Assembly: GCA_938016265.1 (NCBI GenBank) | Contig: CALLWB010000050.1 | Location: 62,001-126,000 of the forward strand | Direction: 5' to 3' | DNA length: 64,000 nucleotides | Source: an uncultured Saprospiraceae bacterium | GTDB taxonomy: Bacteria > Bacteroidota > Bacteroidia > Chitinophagales > Saprospiraceae | In this document: positions 50,484 through 59,400 of the stretch, piece after piece | Numbering within the stretch: position 1 is the first letter of the stretch | Layout of the letters: every line of letters begins with the position of its first letter | The notes under the pieces: model-generated | What the model was told of the DNA's origin: nothing | What the model saw: only the letters and a program-made list of their open reading frames with translations | Database searches by the model: none | Program-made: the position numbers and the translations under genes

Positions 50484-51365
50484 TTATTTCTCCATTTTTC
50501 TTCGAAGGACCGGATGGATAAAAACTGCTAAAATTATGATCGCTGCCCCCATATAAAATGCAGGATTCATTTCCTTATGTTCCTGAAAAAAGAACCATGC
50601 CATTAGTATCCCATAAACGGGTTCCAGATTGATCGTAAGTGTGCTAGTAAAAGCGGAAAGGTGCTTTAATGCTTGTAATGATAATACATAGGCTAACGTA
50701 GTACATAGCAGCGACAACAAAATCAAGTATTGCCAATCCATCAGCGTCGGCCAAAAAGTGCTATTTCCTAGCCAGGACCAATAAAACGGTAATATAGGTG
50801 TCAAAAAGACGAATCCCGCTCCCAATTCGACAAAGGTCATTGTCATCGGTTTGGTATCGGCGACCATTTGTTTATTCAAAACGGCGAACGTAGCAGCCAG
50901 CAAGGCAGAAAGCAAGCCCATGATTATTCCCGTAAGGTAATCCCCTCCACTAAATCTAAAAATCATATACATGCCTGGAATGACCATCAATCCTAGCAGT
51001 AACTCATACCACTTAAACGGCTGTCGAAGGAGCAAGGGCTCAATAATCGACGTAAAAAAACTAGCCGTAGCCAAGCAACTCAAGGCAACTGAAACATTGG
51101 AATACTTGATCGCACCGTAAAAGGTAACCCAGTGCATCGCCACTATCACCCCAATGCCAGAAAGCGCCAACACCTTGCGAAAGGACAATTGTCGCAAATC
51201 CCTCAAAATACCAGGCAACAACACCAAACTAATACAAGTAATCAATAATCGCCACCAGACTAACGAGATCTCCGACAACTGAATGAGTTTACCCAATATG
51301 GCAGTAAACCCAAACAAAAAAACAGCGATGTGCAGTTGGAGATATGACTTTTTTACAGGATCCAA
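50484..51365 (-). CDS. DMT-superfamily (EamA) transporter
   Basis: 293 aa with ten hydrophobic helices and the two repeated EamA halves. The first has FLFGFTAILGKLIQLSEISL and the second starts near TGIIMGLLSALLAATFAVLN. Proline/glycine-bearing helices and TINLEPVYGILMAWFFFQEH are family marks. These proteins export metabolites or amino acids; the substrate here is unknown. It is divergent from the peroxiredoxin gene, with 101 bp between them. Confidence 0.9.
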   Translation of the reverse strand: MDPVKKSYLQLHIAVFLFGFTAILGKLIQLSEISLVWWRLLITCISLVLLPGILRDLRQLSFRKVLALSGIGVIVAMHWVTFYGAIKYSNVSVALSCLATASFFTSIIEPLLLRQPFKWYELLLGLMVIPGMYMIFRFSGGDYLTGIIMGLLSALLAATFAVLNKQMVADTKPMTMTFVELGAGFVFLTPILPFYWSWLGNSTFWPTLMDWQYLILLSLLCTTLAYVLSLQALKHLSAFTSTLTINLEPVYGILMAWFFFQEHKEMNPAFYMGAAIIILAVFIHPVLRRKMEK

Positions 51366-51433
51366 GGAGATGCTTTATTCAAATTGTTTAATAGTTGACC
51401 TATAAAAGAGTCAATGAATTTATAGTTTTTCGT

Positions 51434-51441
51434 TATCTTTG
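51434..51441 (+). promoter_or_regulatory. Candidate -7 element for the peroxiredoxin gene
   Basis: TATCTTTG, a full TAnnTTTG match, 25 bp before the ATG. No TTG lies at 17-23 bp upstream. Confidence 0.45.
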
Positions 51442-51466
51442 ATCTAACTTAATAAACACTATAAAT

Positions 51467-51937
51467 ATGTCAGTAAATGTAGGCGAAAAAGCGCCGGATT
51501 TCAAACTTTATAATACAGAAAAAAAAGAAGTTTCGCTTAGCGATTTTCAAGGCAAAAATGTGGTTGTCCTTTTCTTCCCTCTCGCCTTTACAGGTGTGTG
51601 CACTACCGAACTATGCACGATGAGAGACGATATCAGCAATTACCAAGACCTAAATGCAGAGATTTTAGCGATCTCCGTAGACAGTCTCTTTGTGCTTGAA
51701 CGTTTTAAAGCAGACCAAAATTTAAATTTCCCGTTGCTTTCTGATTTCAACAAAGTTGCCGCTACTTCTTATGGTGCGTTGTACGAAGATTTTGTACTGG
51801 GAATGAAGCATGTAGCCAAACGATCCGCTTTTGTAGTAGACAAAGAAGGAACGATCAAATATGCAGAAGTTTTAGAGAGTGCAGGAGATTTACCAAACTT
51901 TTCTGCAATTAAGGAAACTTTATCGGCATTAAATTAG
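51467..51937 (+). CDS. Peroxiredoxin (AhpC/TSA family)
   Basis: 156 aa, thioredoxin fold. The peroxidatic site is [18 protein letters not shown], where C45 fits the PxxxTxxC motif and C50 may act as a nearby resolving residue. Other marks are [19 protein letters not shown] and FPLLSDFN. It reduces peroxides in the cytosol. Size and motif suggest an AhpE/Prx-Q-like class, but the exact class is not certain. Confidence 0.92.
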   Translation: MSVNVGEKAPDFKLYNTEKKEVSLSDFQGKNVVVLFFPLAFTGVCTTELCTMRDDISNYQDLNAEILAISVDSLFVLERFKADQNLNFPLLSDFNKVAATSYGALYEDFVLGMKHVAKRSAFVVDKEGTIKYAEVLESAGDLPNFSAIKETLSALN

Positions 51938-51949
51938 TTTTACAATATA

Positions 51950-51976
51950 GGCTAAGTGTCTTCTTAGTCTATTTTG
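51950..51976 (+). terminator. Weak hairpin after the peroxiredoxin gene
   Basis: GGCTAAG pairs with CTTAGTC (one G-T pair) around a 6-base loop, followed by TATTTTG. The T-run is short. Confidence 0.35.
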
Positions 51977-52036
51977 AGTCAAAATAATAGGTATATTCCA
52001 GCGAACAGAGCTTAGCTCCTTTTAATTATCATTTCT

Positions 52037-52339
52037 ATGTTTTTCAATTCCGATGTCCTCGAAAAAGAAGAGGTATTAGTAGCCGAAGAAGAATTAGATG
52101 AGGTTAGTAATCAGTTTCAATTAATTGTTTGGAATGATGATGTCAATACCTTTGATTGGGTAATTAAATCCTTCATAGAGATTTGCGGACACTCTTCCCA
52201 ACAAGCAGAACAATGTTCCTTACTAGTTCACTTCAAAGGGAAAGCCATCGTAAAAACTGGTGCAAAAACAGAACTCCGTCCAATGAGAGAAGGACTAATT
52301 GATCGCGGCATCAATGCCACTATGGAATCCGTCGACTAA
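52037..52339 (+). CDS. clpS: ATP-dependent Clp protease adaptor ClpS
   Basis: 100 aa. The ClpS core begins at about residue 27 with QLIVWNDDVNTFDWVIKSFI and continues through CSLLVHFKGKAIVKTGAKTE and LRPMREGLIDRGINATME. The N-terminal acidic segment is the flexible arm that enters the Clp unfoldase. ClpS binds proteins with N-terminal Leu, Phe, Trp or Tyr and delivers them to ClpAP. aat, which makes such N-termini, follows immediately. Confidence 0.96.
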   Translation: MFFNSDVLEKEEVLVAEEELDEVSNQFQLIVWNDDVNTFDWVIKSFIEICGHSSQQAEQCSLLVHFKGKAIVKTGAKTELRPMREGLIDRGINATMESVD

Positions 52340-52363
52340 AATAAACAAGTAATCATACTAAGC

Positions 52364-52397
52364 AACTTCCTGATTTTACTAAATCAGGAAGTTTTTT
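52364..52397 (+). terminator. Strong terminator between clpS and aat
   Basis: AACTTCCTGATTT (52364-52376) pairs perfectly over 13 bp with AAATCAGGAAGTT (52381-52393) around a TACT loop, followed by TTTTA. It ends only ~45 bp before the likely aat start. Confidence 0.85.
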
Positions 52398-52443
52398 ATT
52401 GGCCGTTAGTATGAATTCACCTCCAATCCTATTAACTTTCAGC

Positions 52444-53142
52444 ATGCCGGTATTCCTGCTCAGTGATGATGATTTAGTGTTTCCCGACCCGTCTTTAGCC
52501 CGAGAAGATGGCATCCTTGCGATTGGCGGTGATCTGACCGCAAAACGCCTCCTACTTGCTTACCAAATGGGCATTTTCCCTTGGTACAATGAAGGAGAGC
52601 CCATCATTTGGTGGTCTCCAGATCCCAGATTTGTCGTTTTCCCAGACAAAATACGCGTCACTAAATCGCTAAGACAAGTGCTCAGAAATGGCAATTTTGA
52701 AGTTACCTATGACACCGAATTCAGAAAAGTAATCACTGCCTGTCAGCAAAATGACCGAGGTCGCGGACACGGCACCTGGATCACCACAGATATGCTGGAA
52801 GCCTATTGCCAATTGCACGATGAAGGCTACGCCCACTCCACAGAAGTCTGGAAAGACGGCCAACTGGTAGGCGGGCTATATGGAATTTCTCTAGGAAAAT
52901 GCTTCTTCGGAGAATCGATGTTTTTCAAGGTAAGCAACGCTTCAAAAGTCGCTTTTGTCAGTTTGGCAAAAAATCTGGAAGCCCTGGGTTTTTGGATGAT
53001 CGACTGCCAACAGGAGACGGGTCACTTGCAGCGACTCGGCGCCGAGTGCCTTCCCCGACTGCAATTTCAAGAGATTTTAAGGCGCAATACCAAGGAGCAA
53101 ACCATTGTTGGTAAATGGACGGATCTTTTTTCTGTTGATTAG
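52444..53142 (+). CDS. aat: Leucyl/phenylalanyl-tRNA-protein transferase
   Basis: 232 aa from MPVFLLSDDDLVFPDPSLAR. The family marks GILAIGGDLTAKRLLLAYQM, GIFPWYNEGEPIIWWSPDPR and GGLYGISLGKCFFGESMFF are all present. It attaches Leu or Phe to proteins with N-terminal Arg or Lys, creating N-degrons for ClpS. An ATG at 52411 and a TTG at 52399 are also in frame. The family N-terminus aligns at 52444, and the 52399 start would abut the terminator, so 52444 is preferred and 52411 remains possible. Confidence 0.95.
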   Translation: MPVFLLSDDDLVFPDPSLAREDGILAIGGDLTAKRLLLAYQMGIFPWYNEGEPIIWWSPDPRFVVFPDKIRVTKSLRQVLRNGNFEVTYDTEFRKVITACQQNDRGRGHGTWITTDMLEAYCQLHDEGYAHSTEVWKDGQLVGGLYGISLGKCFFGESMFFKVSNASKVAFVSLAKNLEALGFWMIDCQQETGHLQRLGAECLPRLQFQEILRRNTKEQTIVGKWTDLFSVD

Positions 53143-53186
53143 AGGACACGTTTTGGGTTAGCAAAATGAGTCCCCCTTCTAAAAAC

Positions 53187-53966
53187 CTACCGAATAATAT
53201 AGTCTGGGTTATAATCCCCAACGATCATAGGATTCTGCTCATTGCCCGTATTGGCCCGTACATTATGATAAACGTAGCTGTACAACTCTTGTAGAGTGAT
53301 TTGCAAATTGTTGTTGAAATCCGCCTTTCCTCCTAGTCCTTGCACCATAAAATAAGTAAAAAAGCCTTGCTGAATATCAGACCGCTCCTTGGAGACTTCA
53401 TTTGCTCCACAAGCCAAAAACATGGCAATACCTGTATTCTGATAGCCAAGCAACAAATCACTGACCATACCTATATACCAAGATTCTTCCATCCCTCCAG
53501 AATGACAAGCATCGACGATGGCCAATTTGTTATTGGATTGACTTTTCTTAAAAATAGATTTGATTTCCCAATGGTGAAGGATGTTGTCTCCTGTCTTCAA
53601 ATTGACATCGACGGGCACCAAACCACCTTGCATACCATGCCCGGCAAAAAAGAACAACATTTTGTCAGTTGGTTTTGCAGCGGCAGCAATCGCCTCCAGC
53701 GAAGCAACAATATTGACCTTCGTCGCCCGTTCGTCTACTAGCAAAACGATATTCTTGTCCGGCACCGAACCACCCGCGGCACTTTTCAGAAACGAATAAT
53801 AATGAAACGCATCATCATCACAATACCGAAGTGGCATTTCTGAATAACTGCTTATACCCACAATGACGGCAAAGGTTTGCGGCCACAATTGTTCTGGTGG
53901 TGCTAGATGAATTTGAGCAGAAAGGACATAGCTGAATAGGACAAAAACAAAAGTTAAGTTTTTCAT
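53187..53966 (-). CDS. Exported caspase-family (C14, metacaspase-like) peptidase
   Basis: 259 aa from MKNLTFVFVLFSYVLSAQ, a signal peptide ending near residue 18. A start eight codons upstream (53990) is also in frame but less natural. The p20-like domain starts at FAVIVGISSYSEMPLRYCDD. The catalytic dyad is H110 in MLFFFAGHGMQGG and C154 in LAIVDACHSGG. The C-terminal part (FTYFMVQGLGGKADFNNN, ITLQELYSYVYHNV) is also usual for bacterial caspase-like proteins. Substrates are unknown. It is the last gene of a tight five-gene unit of exported proteins, 35 bp after the preceding gene. Confidence 0.92.
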   Translation of the reverse strand: MKNLTFVFVLFSYVLSAQIHLAPPEQLWPQTFAVIVGISSYSEMPLRYCDDDAFHYYSFLKSAAGGSVPDKNIVLLVDERATKVNIVASLEAIAAAAKPTDKMLFFFAGHGMQGGLVPVDVNLKTGDNILHHWEIKSIFKKSQSNNKLAIVDACHSGGMEESWYIGMVSDLLLGYQNTGIAMFLACGANEVSKERSDIQQGFFTYFMVQGLGGKADFNNNLQITLQELYSYVYHNVRANTGNEQNPMIVGDYNPDYIIR

Positions 53967-54001
53967 TGCCAAAATGATTTTGGTGAACAATTTGAATTCT
54001 A

Positions 54002-54451
54002 CTATAGAGTATTGATTATTATTTTTTTGTAGGTCGGCTTTCTCGCATCCCTATCAAGAACAGCAGAAGCAGCAACACCGTCTACAATATCCGGTAGGAA
54101 ATAAGCCACACTAACAAATCGTTCATCCACACGTGTTACAATCACTTTTACGCCATCATTACACTTATTTTCGCCTTTGGTGATGTCTTCTACAAATTCT
54201 GCATATCCTTTTTTTGCCTTGACGAGTTTCCAGTTTCCACTGCACTCCAAAGACGGATAACTGATGGCCAGCTTGCCTGCCTCATATTCCAGAACAACGG
54301 ACCAACGACTATCGTCTATAGGTTGATGGCCAGTACCGAACCAGGTGCCATCCAACCATTTTATTGATTTCTGCGCATGGAGATCCTGTGTTGAAAGAAT
54401 ACAAACGATTAGCGTCAAGCCAACAAACAGGAAATTGGTTAATCTTTTCAT
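54002..54451 (-). CDS. Small secreted protein of unknown function
   Basis: 149 aa from MKRLTNFLFVGLTLIVCILS, a signal peptide ending in LHAQ near residue 27. The mature ~120 residues start with IKWLDGTWFGTGHQPIDDSR and continue as beta strands, resembling small lipocalin/avidin-like barrels (the G.W.G pattern), though no family was recognised. Cys residues in LECSGNW and NKCNDGV could form a disulphide. In-frame starts exist up to 54505, but they would overlap the previous gene. It lies 10 bp after that gene. Confidence 0.8.
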   Translation of the reverse strand: MKRLTNFLFVGLTLIVCILSTQDLHAQKSIKWLDGTWFGTGHQPIDDSRWSVVLEYEAGKLAISYPSLECSGNWKLVKAKKGYAEFVEDITKGENKCNDGVKVIVTRVDERFVSVAYFLPDIVDGVAASAVLDRDARKPTYKKIIINTL

Positions 54452-54461
54452 TGTTTTATTT

Positions 54462-55397
54462 TTAAAAGTATTCATACTCAAATTTTGTTGCATTGGTGTC
54501 GGCACTTCCTTTTAGATAAGAATAGCCGATAGTTTGTCCATATTTGTTGTAGGTAGTGGTGGTGTGAATATCCAGCCGCTCTGATTTATCCTCCAGGATC
54601 GTATACGTTTTCTCCTCTACTGGCTCCCCGTATTGGTTGTAGGAGACAACCTCCTTGGTGCGGCCCATTGATGAAGATTCAACGACGATTGTCCGCAGGC
54701 CGTTCGCATTGTAGGTATATTCTTCTAGCCGGGTAGGATTTCCTGCGTCGTTTACCCAAACCTTCTTGACTTCTACCCCATTTTCAAAAGCAGTGGCTGT
54801 TCTATATTGAAGCAAGTCATCTGTGCCATCTGTATAAACTTCCCATTTTTCCTCAACAAAGACTTCTGGCTCTTGCTTGTACTTGAAAATTCTGGAGTAC
54901 TCCAGTTTCCCATCCAGATTCAGGTATTTTGCTTCGAGCATTTTGCCTTCGTCATTATAAGTGAATTCAATGATTGCCCCTTGTCCATTTTTTTGCTTCC
55001 AGATTTCCTTCGACTTTAGTCCCTGGTCGTTGTAGAAATAATTGTAGGTAGTTGTTCGATCGTCGTCTTTTACAATAGATTCTTCCAGTTGATCACCCTT
55101 GTATTTGTTGATAGTCGATCCAACTTGCTTGCCTGAGCCATAAAAGTCATAGTCTATTTCTTTTAACATATTCCCACTCTTGTCATAACTGATTTGAGTG
55201 ACCAGAAAGGGGGCTTGCCCTTTTTCTCTGCTTTCATATTCTTTTTTTGTTTTAATTGGTGGACTTTGAGGCCGTTCCTTTAGAGATTGGTGAGTAGGAG
55301 CTAGTTCACCAGAAACTTGGTATTTTTTGGCTCGCTCCTGGGATTTGCCAATAGTTGTCATCAAGGATAGAACTATTAATACAAAAAGAGTTTTCAT
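54462..55397 (-). CDS. Secreted YD-like repeat protein
   Basis: 311 aa. The signal peptide MKTLFVLIVLSLMTTIGKSQ ends near residue 20. The mature part is a series of ~25-residue beta units with Y-Y/Y-D-type cores (VTQISYDKSGNMLKEIDYDF, EFTYNDEGKMLEAKYLNLDG, YTYNANGLRTIVV, VSYNQYGEPVEEKTY). These are reminiscent of YD/RHS and MORN-like repeats, but the protein is short and has no C-terminal effector domain. It lies 11 bp after the DUF4424-like gene and 10 bp before the small secreted gene, so it is co-transcribed. Its function is unknown. Confidence 0.82.
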   Translation of the reverse strand: MKTLFVLIVLSLMTTIGKSQERAKKYQVSGELAPTHQSLKERPQSPPIKTKKEYESREKGQAPFLVTQISYDKSGNMLKEIDYDFYGSGKQVGSTINKYKGDQLEESIVKDDDRTTTYNYFYNDQGLKSKEIWKQKNGQGAIIEFTYNDEGKMLEAKYLNLDGKLEYSRIFKYKQEPEVFVEEKWEVYTDGTDDLLQYRTATAFENGVEVKKVWVNDAGNPTRLEEYTYNANGLRTIVVESSSMGRTKEVVSYNQYGEPVEEKTYTILEDKSERLDIHTTTTYNKYGQTIGYSYLKGSADTNATKFEYEYF

Positions 55398-55408
55398 AAT
55401 TCGAATTT

Positions 55409-56470
55409 TTATTTTTTGTAATTACTGGATGTCATTTTTTTCTTGGAATACCTTTTATACAACCAATAGGCAACAAACGCAAGTAGAAGAATTGGCAATA
55501 TAATGGGCAAGGATATTCCGAGTATAAATAAGATGCCGACGAGGGTACTTCCATAAGACGGAAGATCAAATGGGGAATCGAATTCCACTGGTTCAAATTT
55601 ACTTGATGGTATATTTCGGGTACTGAGTTGTTCTACACTTGCTTGTAATTGGAATTTATTTTGAAGGATTTCATTAAAATCAAACCCTTCTATTTGATCA
55701 TGATAAGTGATGGCAATGTTGTCTTTTCGGGTTGGATTCAAATTCGCAAACTCGTAGCGTAGCAGGTTGTTTTCTTCATTTAGCGCGAAAATGTTTGTTG
55801 GTGACACGCCATGTATATCCCTGTCGGTAAGTCCATCCATCAATTCTACCAGGATGGTTCCTTTTCCAATTGGCGGTTTCCAATTTGCTCCTGTTTCGAG
55901 TACATACACAAATCCATTATAGTCTTTGCCATCGTATCCTTCCCGAACATTAGAGTTGTTCGTATTTACAATAAAATAAACCTCAATTTTGGTTAGCGAT
56001 TCAGGAGCAAACGTTGCAGTCCAGAGATACCAATCCTCATTTTCGCCAGAGGAATAATGGTCAACTTCCTTTACTTCATAAGGAATAGGTTCTTGAATAA
56101 CATCGACAGGGTTTCCATTTTGGACCACCTTAAATCCATATAGTTGTTCGAATAGTATAGCTGTCAAATCAGAATTGTTCTTCGTGGTTTCAAAAGAAGC
56201 ATTTAGAGGATATCCTGCTTTAAAACTGATTTGTTGATCAGTGGTATTCAGCATTTCGTACTCTCCTTTTACAACGGCAAACCCTTTATACAATTGAACA
56301 AAAATTCGTTCCTCCTGCATCTGAATTTTATGATAAGCAGCACTGTCGGCTGTAAATAGTAGACTAAAGTCTGCCGTTCCGCCGGCATCCCGAATACCTG
56401 GCTGAGCTATGTTTGCAAATAGCGAAACGCTAATAAAAAGCAGTAAAATGAATGACCATTTTCTTTGCAT
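55409..56470 (-). CDS. Exported, membrane-anchored beta-rich protein (DUF4424-like)
   Basis: 353 aa. The signal peptide (SFILLLFISVSLFANIAQ) is followed by ~270 residues of beta structure. MQEERIFVQLYKGFAVVKGE and YEMLNTTDQQISFKAGYPLN look like the vault/DUF4424 type of immunoglobulin-like fold. A C-terminal membrane helix (GSTLVGILFILGISLPIILP) and a short Lys-rich cytoplasmic end (YKRYSKKKMTSS) give a type I topology. It is 20 bp after the fibre gene and 11 bp before the YD-like gene. It may anchor the others at the inner membrane; this is inference. Confidence 0.8.
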   Translation of the reverse strand: MQRKWSFILLLFISVSLFANIAQPGIRDAGGTADFSLLFTADSAAYHKIQMQEERIFVQLYKGFAVVKGEYEMLNTTDQQISFKAGYPLNASFETTKNNSDLTAILFEQLYGFKVVQNGNPVDVIQEPIPYEVKEVDHYSSGENEDWYLWTATFAPESLTKIEVYFIVNTNNSNVREGYDGKDYNGFVYVLETGANWKPPIGKGTILVELMDGLTDRDIHGVSPTNIFALNEENNLLRYEFANLNPTRKDNIAITYHDQIEGFDFNEILQNKFQLQASVEQLSTRNIPSSKFEPVEFDSPFDLPSYGSTLVGILFILGISLPIILPILLLAFVAYWLYKRYSKKKMTSSNYKK

Positions 56471-56490
56471 GGCTTTCCTTATTAATTTTT

Positions 56491-59400
56491 CTAGTTGTTT
56501 TTTTCTTCCAATACCTTTAATCTTCTTTCTAAAGACTCCAAGTTAGATTTAGCTGTTTTTTCTTCTGCCAGCTGGGATTCCAATTGTTTATTTTCTAGAA
56601 GCAATGCTTCCAATTTCTCCTCGAGTTGGTTGATTTTTTCGGACTGGATTGCTGCTTGTTCTGCCAATGCTTGAATTCCCAGCATATTTATACCATCGAT
56701 ATCCGTTGTTGTGATTGTTGTGTTATTGTTTCCTAATTGGAATGCCTCGTAAAAGTCCTGTGCCATTGGGCCGACATGTCTGATCTGTTCCGCTTGCGAT
56801 TTGTAATTCCATTCGCTGATGTCCAGCTTGCTGATTTTGTGGAGGATTTCTTCTTTATTTACTTTCGTGAAATGCTCCTTCTTATTTACATCAGATATAG
56901 AAGCCCAAGCTCCCGCCCCTGCAAACAGACTAGCCCCAGAAGTCAAGGAAGAGTTCGTATAAAAAACAGTTCCTCCAGACGCACGAACCACAAATTCATT
57001 CGCTGTAGTACTCTGCACTGGACTTCCCAATGACCCATCAGCAAAAACAAAGGACCCATCCTGACCATTGGTGTCTGCAAAATAGCCAAGGGCAACAGAG
57101 TGATTTCCACTAGCAACATTCCGTTGCCCGCCTCCAACAAAACTATAGTTACCAGATGCTTGATTATCAAAACCTCCTACAACTACAGCCAGATTCCCAG
57201 CAACAACATTCGAAGCCCCACCACCAATAACTGACTGAGACCCCGACACCAAATTGCTCCCCCCCGCTCCTATGAATGAACCAGAACCACTTGTCTCCAA
57301 AACGTTACCTATACCGCTCACAATTGCGCCATAGCTAGCGCGTGCAATATTGGTTCTCCCGCCTCCAATAACAGATTCATTTCCATTAACAATCCGATTT
57401 CCATTTCCTGCCACAATCGCAGATTTTAATGTCGCAACACCATTGGTTTTTACAATTTTATTCAAAACACCTGCACCAATGAAACAACTGCCTCCAGAGA
57501 TCATGTTCTCCTCCCCTCCTCCAATCACCGAATAGTACTGAATTGGCCCTGTGTCTCCTTGCCCATTTTGAATAGTATCTTTATTCCCCGCAAGAATTGC
57601 AGAATATCCAGCCGCAACATCTATTCTATTATTATTCCCTAAAACAACACCACCAGAAGAATTCAACGTATTGTTACTTCCACCCAAAAGACCTGCCCCT
57701 GCATTCGTCGAACCTTTATTAAAAGTACCATAGCCAAATGTGGCCAAACCATCGATTTCATTGTTTTGCCCAAAACTTGCGCTATATGCTCCTGCAGCCC
57801 GATTATTCCGACCTGAAGCAAAGGAGTGATAACCAATATTCATTTCGTCCCATTGAGTTCCTTGTACATAACCTGCTCTAAAGGCTGCCCGCTTTGGAAA
57901 CCACATCATCCGCACTCCTGCTCCTGTTGCAGGAATGACACCAGCGTTTAAATCACCTAAAAACAAGACGCCATCCTCTCCATTGACTTCTAAACTGGCA
58001 GTAGGCATAGCTTGATTTATCCCAACGTTGGTTGCTGCCGTGTAAAGATCCGTTCCATTTTCTGTCCAATCTGTATCGGCTGCTGGAGTACTCCAGTTCA
58101 ACAGCCCATTCCCATCTGTTGTTAGTAGTTGGCCTGAAGTTCCGTCTGTGGTAGGAAGGCTGTATTCATTATTGATGTTTAATGTGCCGCCAACTCGAAG
58201 CAAATCTGTTGCGAAATCACCATAAATTAGTGGATCGGTCGTATTGTCATTGTCAATGTATAGTTTATTGCTTCCTGTTTCTTGATAGCCTGCCTGGTGT
58301 CCCAGGAAAACATTGGCGGCACCGTTATTCTGATATCCTGCTTTCGATCCAATTGCTACATTATTGCTAGACATATTAGCCATTAAAACAGAATCGCCTA
58401 CCGCTACATTGTTTGTACCTGTGACATTATTTAATAGTCCGCGCATTCCAACAACAACGTTGGAAAACCCATTTTCCATAGAACTTCCTGCCCAGGCGCC
58501 GACAAGTGTGTGGTGGTTTCCTTTATCAATGACCGAGCCGGTGTAGGCTCCGACAAACGTATTATTACTTGACTCCGCACCAACTCTCCCATATCCAGCA
58601 TCAGGTCCTACAAAAGTATTGAAGTTACCATTTACTAAATTCCCACCTGTTTGCATACCAATCATGACATTTCGAGTGCCATTCATCCGTTGACCAGACT
58701 GCCTTCCAATAAGGACATTGGAAGAGCCATAACTACCAAAACGTCCTGCTTCCGAACCTATAAAAATGTTAAAACTACCTGTGGTATTCCTATACCCTGC
58801 TGACCTGCCAACAAACACATTTTGTTCGCCACTTGTATTAAAATAGGCAGTATTGCTTCCTAAAAAGGTATTGTATCTGCCCACATCATTTCTAAACCCG
58901 GCCAACGTACCAAAAAAGGTATTTTCCATTCCAGTTGAAACAGCAGATCCAGCGCCCCTTCCTACAAAGGTATTGTATCCAATATTCATGAGCTCAAGCA
59001 TCGGGTACCCAGAAGTCGTTCTATTAAATACAAACTGCTCGGCACCTCCAAGATCAATCCGAATGCGGTCTTCGTCGGGAGATTCTTCTACCTGAATCTT
59101 TGTATCCGCATCCAGATCTTCGATTATTGCAGTTACACCGGTTGTCCATTCCGTGCCATCCCATACTAATGTCTGTCCAGTGTTTGCACTGTTTTGATTG
59201 ATATCCTCAAGGGCAATAGTGGCATTTTCAATTTCTGAAGTAGTAATGGCATCTGCCGATACCTCTAGATTGTTGTAGGTTCCAGCGACATCACCAGAGA
59301 ACATTGTGGTTTGGATTAAATCGTCTCCAGCATCCAAATCTCCTGTATTGATCACCTGATTGGATCCATCTATCATAATTCCAGCCCCTGCAGTATATTC

